Shown piece by piece: positions 1 through 7,754 of a stretch of DNA of 16,893 nt. Each line of letters opens with the position of its first letter. Positions within the stretch are counted from its first letter, which is position 1. Made by a program: the position numbers and the translations under genes. A model generated the notes under the pieces. That model did no database searches and was not told the DNA's origin. It saw only the letters and a list, made by a program, of their open reading frames with translations. The stretch covers positions 1-16,893 of the forward strand of contig JANXXY010000258.1 in NCBI GenBank assembly GCA_025350365.1. The letters run 5' to 3'. This stretch comes from Bacteroidales bacterium (GTDB lineage: Bacteria > Bacteroidota > Bacteroidia > Bacteroidales > JAAUTT01).

Positions 1-40
1 TGCAAGTTTTATTTCTACTACAAGAAAAAACCAACACAAC

Positions 41-54
41 GTTTTCAAAGAACT
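41..54 (-). promoter_or_regulatory. boxA-like antitermination motif (tentative)
   Basis: Read on the minus strand this is AGTTCTTTGAAAAC, which resembles the boxA sequences that precede rRNA genes (core CTTTGAAAAC/CTTTAACAA types). If real, an rRNA operon would lie just left of the window, on the minus strand. No rRNA sequence is visible here, so this is a weak hint based on one short motif. Confidence 0.2.
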
Positions 55-151
55 TTGTAACACATTTAATGGCTATAATTTCTTAACCACTCCACAACCT
101 AAATAGTTACCTATTTTTTAAGTTGCGTAGCACCGAAATCTTTTTTTTTAG

Positions 152-230
152 AGATTCCGCCACTAACATGGCTTTATAAAATCAACCTTAATAAATATAA
201 TTTTACAAAGATTCCGCCACTAACATGGCT
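152..230. repeat. 22-bp direct repeat, two copies
   Basis: The 22-mer beginning AGATTCCGCCAC and ending ACATGGCT occurs identically at 152-173 and 209-230, separated by 35 AT-rich bases. Inside each copy GCCA and TGGC can pair across a short loop. Its GC content is well above its surroundings, which fits a dispersed repeat unit more than chance duplication. Identity of the element is unknown. Confidence 0.75.
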
Positions 231-331
231 ATTATAACAATTATCATAAATTCACCACCTTTTTCAAGGCTTAATTCGCATTGTTATACAATTCTATCTT
301 ATAAAATGCACGATTGTAAAAATGATTGCCA

Positions 332-1885
332 TTATCTTACAAAATTAAGCCAGGAGCTGTCTTCATCATAATCTTCTACAATACGCGTGTTTTGTGTGAA
401 GGAATAATTGCTAATAAGGTTTGTAATTTCCTGCCGAAGCATAGAAATTGCACCGTCAATTAAATCGGTTCTGAACCCGGTGTCCCCCATTTTAATAACT
501 AAATCCATCGAAACTACGCGACTCATCAAACGGCCCAATTCAACCAACTTGCGTTGTGGCATTTGCATGTCAATTTCAAAACTTAGCAATTCTTTTAAAT
601 AATCGGCTGCACGATCACTAAGGTTGTGTCCCTGTAAAAAGAGTGCCAGGCTTTTTTCTTTGGATGACTTCATCAATTTAATTAATGATTCGGATATTTG
701 AGCGTAAAGAATATCGTTGGAACCCTCGAAAATCTGGAAAGGACGGCTATCGACAATGGCACGCCCTGCAATGTGATTGAGTTTATAGCCTTTAGCGCCT
801 ACCAATTGCATTAACGATTGTGCCGAATCCTGCATCAGGTCTGATGTAACGCTTTTAATAATATTAGCTTCAAGCCCCAGAGTGGTTAAATCATTTCGAA
901 TATCAGCCAGTTCACTACTTTTTGTGGCGAGAGCGGAGCAGATCGTAAAACTGGCCTGAAGACGTGCAAGATGTTGCTGAACCTGATCATAAGCCAACAA
1001 TATTTTACCACCCACAAAACGGTTTTGGCAATGAGCAATTGCCTCATCAAGAAGTCGTTTAATAAACCCTAATCCCATGCCTGGAAATTGCATTCTGCTC
1101 CGATGCAACAGATCAAGCATCATTTGGATACCGGTAGTTTGAGGTTCCAGACGTTGCATTTTGGGTATTTTTACATCAATGATGTTTCGGCCATATGGAA
1201 TCTGATAAAGGCCAAGATTTTCAAAATACTCTTCCACTACGATATTCTGATTGGGAGCGGCCGTATCACAGATAAAAAACTCGATATCGCGTTGAAGTCC
1301 CGCGTGTGCGGCTTGTTTACGTGCCGTGAGAAGCCAGAAATCGGCCTGACCAGTGAGTCCTGCCCAATGTTTTGTACCCTGAATGTGGTAATGATCCGGG
1401 TGTTCGTTGAAAGAAGTTTGCATGTTTAAAGCATCACTACCAAAACCAGGCTCAGTAATCATTAACCCACCCATGTTTTTAAAATTTAGGAAACGATGGA
1501 ATACTCCGGATTTGATATTCTCCTGACCATATTTGGCTACTGGTTGCAGAAAAAGTGCGTAGTTAATTCCCAGAGTTAACGATAATGCCAACGATTCATA
1601 AGATGCCGCTGACAAAAGCGCCAAATTTTCGTGTACTTTTCCGCCTCGACCACCATATTTAACCGGAATACTTACCGATAGTGGATTGCAAGACATTATT
1701 TCCTGTAAAACTCCGGCTGGTAACCCCCGCTGAATACTCAACCGATTGATATCATCTTCATCATGAAATAACGATTTTAGAGTAGATTTGAAATCATTGA
1801 GAAACACATCGAATGATTTTGTTTGTGCACCCAGCCCACTTTGAAAAGCTGAAATTACGGGAGATTTTAAATGATTTACTTGCAT
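332..1885 (-). CDS. Acyl-CoA dehydrogenase family protein
   Basis: Flavoenzyme of the acyl-CoA dehydrogenase superfamily, which oxidises the alpha-beta bond of acyl-CoA thioesters and passes electrons to ETF; the substrate cannot be told from sequence. The middle-domain signature MITEPGFGSD is clear, followed by a beta-rich domain and a helical C-terminal domain. In that domain the motif IFEGSND supplies the expected catalytic glutamate of the MCAD-type YEG position. At about 517 residues it exceeds the usual 380-400, with roughly 110 residues after the catalytic motif, as in longer family members. I use ATG at 1885. A TTG at 1912 would add nine residues and has an AAGGAAA-like site upstream, so the start is uncertain. 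It is monocistronic here and divergent from the LiaF-like gene. Confidence 0.9.
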   Translation of the reverse strand: MQVNHLKSPVISAFQSGLGAQTKSFDVFLNDFKSTLKSLFHDEDDINRLSIQRGLPAGVLQEIMSCNPLSVSIPVKYGGRGGKVHENLALLSAASYESLALSLTLGINYALFLQPVAKYGQENIKSGVFHRFLNFKNMGGLMITEPGFGSDALNMQTSFNEHPDHYHIQGTKHWAGLTGQADFWLLTARKQAAHAGLQRDIEFFICDTAAPNQNIVVEEYFENLGLYQIPYGRNIIDVKIPKMQRLEPQTTGIQMMLDLLHRSRMQFPGMGLGFIKRLLDEAIAHCQNRFVGGKILLAYDQVQQHLARLQASFTICSALATKSSELADIRNDLTTLGLEANIIKSVTSDLMQDSAQSLMQLVGAKGYKLNHIAGRAIVDSRPFQIFEGSNDILYAQISESLIKLMKSSKEKSLALFLQGHNLSDRAADYLKELLSFEIDMQMPQRKLVELGRLMSRVVSMDLVIKMGDTGFRTDLIDGAISMLRQEITNLISNYSFTQNTRIVEDYDEDSSWLNFVR

Positions 1886-1939
1886 TATTATTTTGGGAAT
1901 TTCTTTTAGCAATGTTAAATTTCCTTTTCAGGTAAAGAA

Positions 1940-1979
1940 TCATAACAACTCCATCCACTAAATGTTTTAGTTGTTATGA
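1940..1979. promoter_or_regulatory. 11-bp inverted repeat, possible operator or hairpin
   Basis: TCATAACAACT at 1940-1950 is the exact reverse complement of AGTTGTTATGA at 1969-1979, with an 18-nt loop. It sits between the divergent acyl-CoA dehydrogenase-like and LiaF-like genes, 54 bp upstream of the former's ATG. No T-run follows on either strand, so an operator or a 5'-UTR hairpin is more likely than a terminator. Function is inferred only. Confidence 0.45.
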
Positions 1980-2090
1980 GATAAATTATCGATTCTGAAA
2001 AATGAGTCCATGGCCAAACCGACCTTCACAAACCATTTACCGAAAGATAGACCTGTTTCGCCGAAAACTCCTCTCAACTAAATGTTTCAG
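1947..2090. repeat. Imperfect ~24-bp direct repeat in divergent promoter region
   Basis: Copy 1 (1947-1970) and copy 2 (2066-2090) share AACTCC, a short variable part, then ACTAAATGTTTyAG. The shared 11-mer cores start exactly 120 bp apart. Copy 2 lies just upstream of the putative -7 element of the LiaF-like gene, and copy 1 lies in the loop region of the 11-bp inverted repeat. Two binding sites for one regulator is a reasonable but untested reading. Confidence 0.45.
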
Positions 2091-2094
2091 GATG

Positions 2095-2102
2095 TACTTT
2101 TG
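2095..2102 (+). promoter_or_regulatory. Putative Bacteroidota -7 promoter element
   Basis: TACTTTTG matches the Bacteroidota -7 consensus TAnnTTTG and ends 25 bp before the ATG of the LiaF-like gene. No TTG is seen at the -33 position; that place is taken by the direct repeat copy at 2066-2090, which would fit an activator-dependent promoter. Confidence 0.35.
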
Positions 2103-2127
2103 ATCAAAATTAATTACTTAAAAAAAT

Positions 2128-2667
2128 ATGAAAATGAGTGTAAGTTTATTTTGGGGGTTATTATTAATTCTGATAGGATTAAGCCTGATCATAAAAATAG
2201 TTTTCAATGTTGATTTTCCTATTTTAAAAATTCTCTTTGCTTTTCTGTTTATTTACATAGGTATAAAAATCTTAATCGGACGCGATTTCAGCATTTTACA
2301 CAAAGATGATAACGGCCAAACGATTCTGTTTAGTGAAAAAACATTTACCAGTTTGGAAGATGGGAAAGAGTATAGCGTTATCTTTGGTGGCGGAAAACTT
2401 GATCTGCGTAACATCACACTGCCAGATAGCCAGATTATTCATTGCAAGATCAATACCATTTTTGGAGGAACTGAAATCATATTAGACCCTGAAAGTTCAG
2501 TACAGATAAAAGCAAATACAGCTTTTGCGGGTACAAAAATGCCGGATGGGAACAGTTCAGCGTTTGGAACGATTCATTATAGTACCGATTCTTCAGCCTA
2601 CCATAAACCAAAGCTGATTATTGAAACTAATACTGTTTTTGGTGGGTTGCATGTAAAAAAACATTGA
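2128..2667 (+). CDS. LiaF/DUF2154-like membrane protein
   Basis: 179-residue protein with two hydrophobic segments close together (about 5-24 and 31-50), then a soluble beta-rich domain. That domain has a repeated motif: VIFGGGKLDL, TIFGGTEIIL, TAFAGTKMP and TVFGGLHV, about 25-30 residues apart. This is the hallmark of the C-terminal domain of LiaF, a membrane regulator of cell-envelope stress two-component systems in Firmicutes. In Bacteroidota such proteins are common without a LiaRS pair, and none is seen here, so the role is unknown. The repeats predict a small right-handed beta structure on one face of the membrane. ATG at 2128 is preceded by an A-rich tract and a likely promoter. It converges on the dGTPase gene with only 27 bp between stops and no obvious terminator. 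Confidence 0.75.
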   Translation: MKMSVSLFWGLLLILIGLSLIIKIVFNVDFPILKILFAFLFIYIGIKILIGRDFSILHKDDNGQTILFSEKTFTSLEDGKEYSVIFGGGKLDLRNITLPDSQIIHCKINTIFGGTEIILDPESSVQIKANTAFAGTKMPDGNSSAFGTIHYSTDSSAYHKPKLIIETNTVFGGLHVKKH

Positions 2668-2694
2668 ATCGGCACATCTTTCAGAAGCGTTTTA

Positions 2695-4041
2695 TTATAT
2701 ACCCGGGAAGGAAATACCTTTAATTTTTCGGAACACCTCCACGGCATATAAATCAGTCATTCCGGAAACAAAATCCAATACCGATTGGATCCGGGTATAA
2801 GGTGTTTCATTTATTGGCGTAAATTGTGATGGGATAAGTTTTTGCAATTTGCTATGGTAATGGTTTGAACCATCCATCACAGCAGGAATAAATTCTTCAA
2901 GCAAACCGCTCATCACTTTGTACCCGGCTATCTCCTTCTCCACCACCGAACGGTAATTGTATATTTTATCTATTGAAATAGCATCAATTTTCTTTAATGC
3001 ACTATGGAAAGGTTCGTCCAAACATTCAGTGAGACTGCTGTTGAAATTCCCTTCCATCACATCGGGCAAGTGTTTGATAAAGGCTGACGAACATTCGTTG
3101 ATAAGACTATTAATGCACTTTGCCCGCAAAAATGAAACTTTATCATTCGAATCGAAGATGTCATTTGCCCTACGTAAGGTTTCCTGAGCATCAGTTCCAA
3201 GAAGTCCAACCATCAAATTGGAAACTTCATCATCTGAGAAAATTCCCAATCGGTGTGAATCTTCCAGATCGATAATATAATAGCAAATATCATCGGCAGC
3301 TTCCACCAAAAAGGTTAACGGATGACGATAGCAAACCAGAGGGGAATGCTGAAACCGGATAATGCCCAATTTATCAGCTATTTTACTAAAAGTTTCGATT
3401 TCAGAAGCAAAAAAGCCATATTTTTTGGTGTAGACCTTATCTTTTCGGTGACCGGCAACTGATTCGCATGGGTATTTTACCAATGTGGCAAGCGTTGAAT
3501 AAGTGAGTGCAAATTGACTCTCCTGCTTGCCGTGAAAAATGTTGGTAAGAATACGGAATGCATTGGCATTTCCTTCAAAATTAATAAGATCACACCATTG
3601 TAATGGCGACATCAAATCTTTGTATTGTCTTCCATCGCCATCTGTAAAATACCTCGAAATAGCTTTTTCACCGGAATGGCCAAATGACGGATTTCCTAGA
3701 TCGTGGGCAAGACTAGCCGCCGATACAATATTGCCAATTTCGTCAAGAAAAAGACAGGATTTGGTGTCATTTTCTTTTTTCAGATGATTTGCCAGTATTG
3801 TACCAAGCGAACGCCCCACACTGGCTACTTCTAAGCTATGAGTTAATCTGTTATGGACGAATACACTTCCGGGAAGCGGAAATACTTGTGTTTTATTCTG
3901 CAACCGCCGAAAGGGAGACGAAAAAATTATGCGGTCGTAATCTCTTTGAAATTGAGATCGGGCATAGTCGTAATTCAAAAGTTTTTTGTTGTTTTCTTTG
4001 CCAAGTCGCTCAGCCGAAAGAAGTTTGTGCCAATTCATCAT
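2695..4041 (-). CDS. dgt: dGTPase family HD-domain triphosphohydrolase
   Basis: Hydrolyses dGTP (or other dNTPs) to deoxynucleoside and triphosphate; a cytoplasmic metal enzyme that tunes dNTP pools. Visible motifs: an N-terminal FRRLQNKTQV stretch typical of Dgt, NRLTHSLEV (His68), AHDLGNPSFGH with the HD pair His113-Asp114, FEGNANAFR, and AADDICYYIIDLED carrying the distal metal aspartate near residue 251. Together these give the H...HD...D metal site. The 448-residue length fits the dGTPase family. Start is one of two tandem ATGs (4041 or 4038). A 20-codon ORF with a hydrophobic sequence ends one base before this start (4043-4105) and could couple translation. Substrate preference among dNTPs cannot be inferred. 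Confidence 0.93.
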   Translation of the reverse strand: MMNWHKLLSAERLGKENNKKLLNYDYARSQFQRDYDRIIFSSPFRRLQNKTQVFPLPGSVFVHNRLTHSLEVASVGRSLGTILANHLKKENDTKSCLFLDEIGNIVSAASLAHDLGNPSFGHSGEKAISRYFTDGDGRQYKDLMSPLQWCDLINFEGNANAFRILTNIFHGKQESQFALTYSTLATLVKYPCESVAGHRKDKVYTKKYGFFASEIETFSKIADKLGIIRFQHSPLVCYRHPLTFLVEAADDICYYIIDLEDSHRLGIFSDDEVSNLMVGLLGTDAQETLRRANDIFDSNDKVSFLRAKCINSLINECSSAFIKHLPDVMEGNFNSSLTECLDEPFHSALKKIDAISIDKIYNYRSVVEKEIAGYKVMSGLLEEFIPAVMDGSNHYHSKLQKLIPSQFTPINETPYTRIQSVLDFVSGMTDLYAVEVFRKIKGISFPGI

Positions 4042-4356
4042 ATCATAAAAATCGTAAGTAAGACACTCCCGTAAGAAGTACTAAAATTTTAATCTTTGTA
4101 TTCATATTGATAGTTCGGTAATTTTTCAACTTCTGCATTTTTACAAAATGTAATACGTTGAAATACATAGAAATAAAGAAATATTGGCATATACATCTAA
4201 GTATTTCATTTTAAGAATATTGCTGAAAATTTACATAAGTGTTGCATATTGATCAATAATATTATTAAGTACCAAAAACTGAATTTACAATAATTAACAA
4301 CAAAAAGAGGCTACCTGAATAAGATAACCTCTTTGTAAATATGCTATATTATATTG
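4042..4356. other. Intergenic region upstream of dgt
   Basis: Holds the terminator of the lipoprotein gene at its right end (listed separately). There is a perfect 12-bp palindrome TATTGATCAATA at 4247-4258, about 205 bp upstream of dgt. A tiny minus-strand ORF of 20 codons lies at 4043-4105. No exact TAnnTTTG element was found for dgt on the minus strand; the nearest is TACATTTTG at about 4141-4151, which has one extra base. Confidence 0.5.
4304..4334 (-). terminator. Rho-independent terminator of the lipoprotein gene
   Basis: AAAGAGG (4304-4310) pairs with CCTCTTT (4328-4334), extended by TA/TA after one mismatch, around an 11-nt loop. Read on the minus strand the stem is followed by TTTTTGTTG, and it begins 23 nt after the stop codon of the 4357-6261 gene. 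Confidence 0.75.
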
Positions 4357-6261
4357 CTACAGTTCAGGTATACCCGTCATATCAAAGGAAGTGTTCGCTT
4401 TGGTTACGTCTTTTGAATCGGAAATACTAAAAATGACATCATTATAGTCGAAATCACCTGTATTTTGTGTATCTCCATAAGCTATATCTTCAAATGTCAA
4501 AACTAAATCGTCACATGTTTTTTCTTTGAAAATAGTGTGTTGTTTATATTTTCCCTGGTTAAAATTAAAATCAGTATAATCAGTATAAAGTCCGTCTACA
4601 GTCATCCCGTTTTTCCAACCTTGTGCAACCAAATAAAAGCCCACCACAGTACCTGCAGGGAACTTTCCTGTTCCTACCTGAACCATGTCTCCCGTTTGCA
4701 ATGCACCACCATCACCTACCTGTGATACATTGGGATAAAGAATTACTTTATTCATATCAGCAACACTTGCTGGTGGACTATTCTCATTGTATGTATAATA
4801 GCCAAGTGTGTTTTTCCAACCTGCACCTTCGCCAACAAAAGTGATGTAAACTTCAGACTCATTCTTTAACAAGATTCTATTACTAGCTGTTGTGGCAAAA
4901 AGTTCAGGATGAGCCAAGCGATTGTCTTTTCTTTCTGGAAATAAATCCATTATATTTTTAAATAATGTGGCACATGGTTTTGTTGGAATTATCACCGGAG
5001 GTAACCCTTCATCAATGCTCAGTGACAAGATTTTTAAACCTCCAAGGCCGGTAGCCACAAATATCACACTATCTTTCGATTCTACGAAATTTGATGAGGC
5101 AGAATCGCTAAATTTGATCTTTCCCAGAATCGCCAGACTATCGTTTCGACTAGCGATGAGGCCTCCAACATACAGGCCGGCTTCACCATTGGCAATTAAA
5201 ACGAGATCACCATTCAGGGAAACTGCATTGGACACAAAGTTATTATCGTCAGCATCTTGGGGAGTTAAAGGTTTTGCGATTGTTTGTTTCAAAGAGCCAT
5301 CTAAATTGAGCATTTGAACTCCACCTTCATTGAGTGCGGCAAAAATGTATTTATCTGATACCGACAATTTGGATTTTGCCTCTTTTTGATTGGCTCCTCC
5401 TACATTATAAGCAGTTACAAAGGATGCATCGGACTTGTTAAAAACATTCACAATCCCACCTGATTTCTGAGTACCGCCTCCCTGAAGAATATATACCTTG
5501 TCGCTATTTACATCAATGGAACGAGCGTCGGTGAGAGGTTTGGATAAAATTATCTTTAAATTGGAATCAAAAACTTTCAAATAACCATCTGTTCCACTGG
5601 TAGTATAAATACCAGATGTTGTTGCACGAACATCCGATCCGACATAGGAATCCAATCCAATAATGGTATCTACCTTAATGATTTCATGAGCAGCGTTTAA
5701 AGAAAGAACTTCCAGCATTGCCGGTCTTGTAAGATGTTTACTTGCTACTGAATCTGCATCCAAATTAACTGCTCCTACAAGATATATTTTGTTATTGAAA
5801 TAATCGACAGAGCTCATATCAACGGTCTTAAATATGGCGTGCCAAACAATTTTTGGGCTTTTAATATCTTTCACATCGAAAACATCCAAGCCACCTAAAT
5901 ACTTATCGCCTCTGGTATTATATGTGACAAAAGCCATGTTGTCAACAATTTTAACATGTGTAGCCTGAAGTGTGTTTCCCTCAAAAACCGGAGCGTCAAC
6001 TTCGGCTCTTAGCTTAAATACATAATTCTTGCTTAGATCAACTTTGGGGGCGGCGCTTGCACTTTTCAAATTACCCTGTTCTATATTATAAACCTGAAGT
6101 ATCTGATCGGTTGTTTTTATTCGTGATTGCTGATCGTAGCTAATAATTATATTACCTTTCTGCAAATTTGCAGGGTGTGTATTGGATATTTCTTTCTGAC
6201 AACCTACTATGGCAATAGAAAGTACTATACCAAAAAATTTCAGTATTATTTTCATCCGCAT
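4357..6261 (-). CDS. Lipoprotein with LVIVD-like repeats and DUF4114 domain
   Basis: I choose the ATG at 6261 (634 residues). It gives a classic lipoprotein signal: basic start, hydrophobic core and lipobox IVGC with Cys21. An ATG at 6357 would add 32 polar residues in front of the signal. After the anchor, several repeats follow the pattern 'protein shows value, GLDVFDVKDIKSPKIVW', typical of LVIVD repeats and forming a likely beta-propeller over residues ~70-420. The last ~170 residues match DUF4114: GEGAGWKNTLGYYTYN, then VLTFEDIAYGD and the acidic DFDYNDVIFS (residues ~603-612), which may bind calcium. It is predicted to sit on the periplasmic or outer-membrane surface. Binding partner and function are unknown. 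It stands alone with its own terminator. Confidence 0.82.
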   Translation of the reverse strand: MRMKIILKFFGIVLSIAIVGCQKEISNTHPANLQKGNIIISYDQQSRIKTTDQILQVYNIEQGNLKSASAAPKVDLSKNYVFKLRAEVDAPVFEGNTLQATHVKIVDNMAFVTYNTRGDKYLGGLDVFDVKDIKSPKIVWHAIFKTVDMSSVDYFNNKIYLVGAVNLDADSVASKHLTRPAMLEVLSLNAAHEIIKVDTIIGLDSYVGSDVRATTSGIYTTSGTDGYLKVFDSNLKIILSKPLTDARSIDVNSDKVYILQGGGTQKSGGIVNVFNKSDASFVTAYNVGGANQKEAKSKLSVSDKYIFAALNEGGVQMLNLDGSLKQTIAKPLTPQDADDNNFVSNAVSLNGDLVLIANGEAGLYVGGLIASRNDSLAILGKIKFSDSASSNFVESKDSVIFVATGLGGLKILSLSIDEGLPPVIIPTKPCATLFKNIMDLFPERKDNRLAHPELFATTASNRILLKNESEVYITFVGEGAGWKNTLGYYTYNENSPPASVADMNKVILYPNVSQVGDGGALQTGDMVQVGTGKFPAGTVVGFYLVAQGWKNGMTVDGLYTDYTDFNFNQGKYKQHTIFKEKTCDDLVLTFEDIAYGDTQNTGDFDYNDVIFSISDSKDVTKANTSFDMTGIPEL

Positions 6262-6491
6262 AGAATTATTTTTTACAGGTCGGATATAGCACACATGTTG
6301 ATTTTGATCGTGTGTATTTGTCTCTTGAAAAGAACTTACTCGGTTCATAGTATACATATTATTAGTAGTTAATTTTATTTAACTTGTCTACGTAAATTAA
6401 AGAAATCTGTTGCTCAAAATAGTCTTATGTCATATTGTATTTGACTAATCAATACAAATTGATGACAAATGTTCTTTTAGATCACAAATTA

Positions 6492-6599
6492 TTATTTAAG
6501 CCTGTTTTCAAATTTTTTTATGGCAAAGCGCACGAGATAATAAGAAACAATTATTAATGCAGGCCAACTCAAATACCAAAGTATTGATGTAAGATACAT
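6492..6599 (-). CDS. cydX: CydX-like small subunit of cytochrome bd oxidase
   Basis: A 35-codon ORF (ATG at 6599, TAA at 6492-6494) that starts 22 nt after the cydB stop on the same strand. The product is a single-span membrane peptide: hydrophobic residues ~4-27, then a basic tail with Lys28, Lys29, Arg33 and Lys35. That predicts N-out, C-in topology. From memory, E. coli CydX begins MWYFAWILG, with conserved Tyr3, Trp6 and Glu25. Here WYLSW at 8-12 places Tyr9 and Trp12, and Glu31 is 19 residues after the Trp, as in E. coli; the Gly9 position is Leu. CydX stabilises the CydAB heme core, so the role follows by position and pattern. Overall identity is low, and translation is not proven. Confidence 0.72.
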   Translation of the reverse strand: MYLTSILWYLSWPALIIVSYYLVRFAIKKFENRLK

Positions 6600-6621
6600 A
6601 AAGTTACAATTTTTTTAATGA

Positions 6622-7752
6622 TTAATAAGTATGAGTTTCTTCCTTAAGTTCTTCGGCTGATATTTGTTTGTTGTTAATTGCACGCCATGCATAGAATACG
6701 TACGCTAATACAATCGGTACAAAAAGAGACACATAACACATAGCCGTTAAAGTATAATGACTTGACGAACTATTTTCAATTGTTAATGAACTTTGCAAAT
6801 TAAATGTGGAAGGATAAAAAGAAGTATTAGTGAACCCTGCCAAAAAAAATAACGCCATCACTGTAAGCACGGTTCCCGTGCCTGCCGACCAAATTCCTTT
6901 AATTGATTTCTTGAAAAGAGTATTATAAATTCCAAAAAGCACAAGTGTGACGCCGGTCAAAAACATAGCTGTGGTAATAGGTTGATCAATAAAGTTATGA
7001 AAATATTTTTGCTCTTTCATAAAAACGTTCTTGGTTATTTCGTCGTATGCAAAGCCATCTCTAAACAATAAAACAATTACAAATGACAAAAAGAAAAACA
7101 AAAATGGTATCACATTTATTAACAGTTGTTTTCGCGCTCTTTCAAGTATAGGTTCGTCATTAACGTTATTGATAAAATATAAGATAGCTAAAACACGGGA
7201 CAGAAAAAAGACAGCCAACCCCAAGGACAGATTGTGAAAATTAAATGCGGCTTCTAATCCATGAAAATGGTTTTCCCATCGCGATAAATTCATGTTGCTT
7301 ACCGAAAACTGAGACCCTGTAAAAAAAGTAGCTACTGCAGTTCCAATTAAAATTGTTCCTAATAGACCATTAATAAATAAGAAAACTTCAAAAGTTTTGC
7401 GGCCAAAAACGTTGTTAGGCTTCGACCGAAATTCGAAAGATATCGCCTGAATAACAAAACTAAAAAGGATAAGCATCCAAACCCAGTAAGCTCCGCCAAA
7501 ACTAGTTGAATAGAATAAGGGAAAGGAAGCAAAAAAAGCTCCTCCAAAAGTTACAAGCGTGGTAAAGGTAAACTCCCATTTACGCCCAAGAGAATTAACC
7601 AAAATTGTTCTTTCAGTTTCGGTTTTGCCAAGCGTATAAATTAGTGTTTCCCCACCTTGCACAAACATTAAGAAAACCAAAATACCTCCAAGAAGTGAGA
7701 TAATTACCCACCAATATTGTTGAAGCTCCAATTGTGTCATTGTTTCAAACAT
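6622..7752 (-). CDS. cydB: Cytochrome bd quinol oxidase subunit II
   Basis: Second large subunit of the bd-type menaquinol:O2 oxidoreductase in the cytoplasmic membrane; it has no heme of its own in most structures but completes the complex. The 376-residue length is close to E. coli CydB (379). Multiple transmembrane helices are visible. The N-terminal region has WWVIISLLGGILVFLMFVQGGETL, a family-typical first helix, followed by the conserved NSLGRKWEFTFTTLVTFGGAFFASFPLFY block. Start ATG at 7752 lies 2 nt after the cydA stop, so the two are translationally linked; an ATG at 7740 is an alternative. The CydX-like gene follows. Confidence 0.95.
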   Translation of the reverse strand: MFETMTQLELQQYWWVIISLLGGILVFLMFVQGGETLIYTLGKTETERTILVNSLGRKWEFTFTTLVTFGGAFFASFPLFYSTSFGGAYWVWMLILFSFVIQAISFEFRSKPNNVFGRKTFEVFLFINGLLGTILIGTAVATFFTGSQFSVSNMNLSRWENHFHGLEAAFNFHNLSLGLAVFFLSRVLAILYFINNVNDEPILERARKQLLINVIPFLFFFLSFVIVLLFRDGFAYDEITKNVFMKEQKYFHNFIDQPITTAMFLTGVTLVLFGIYNTLFKKSIKGIWSAGTGTVLTVMALFFLAGFTNTSFYPSTFNLQSSLTIENSSSSHYTLTAMCYVSLFVPIVLAYVFYAWRAINNKQISAEELKEETHTY

Positions 7753-7754
7753 AC

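Larger units (their letters stand above)
1..331. other. Intergenic region at left edge, no gene seen
   Basis: AT-rich stretch downstream of the minus-strand acyl-CoA dehydrogenase-like gene. I see no ORF with coding character. It holds two identical 22-bp repeat copies and a boxA-like motif, listed separately. No convincing hairpin plus T-run terminator was found for the upstream minus-strand gene; the nine-T run at about 141-149 has no adjacent GC-rich stem. Confidence 0.6.

Noticed and set aside
152..230. Two-repeat CRISPR array
   Set aside because: Only two copies of a short 22-bp unit, one AT-rich 35-bp spacer, and no cas genes anywhere in the window.
6262..6357. 32-residue N-terminal extension of the LVIVD lipoprotein
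   Set aside because: The extension is polar and would bury the signal peptide internally; starting at 6261 gives a normal lipoprotein signal.
6441..6452. FNR-type site TTGAC-TA-ATCAA
   Set aside because: The half sites are 2 bp apart rather than 4 and one is imperfect; it is also downstream, not upstream, of the cyd operon.
6439..6470. AT-rich hairpin as terminator of the cyd operon
   Set aside because: ATCAAT/ATTGAT plus ATTTG/CAAAT can pair with an uneven internal loop, but the stem is AT-rich and no T-run follows on the minus strand.
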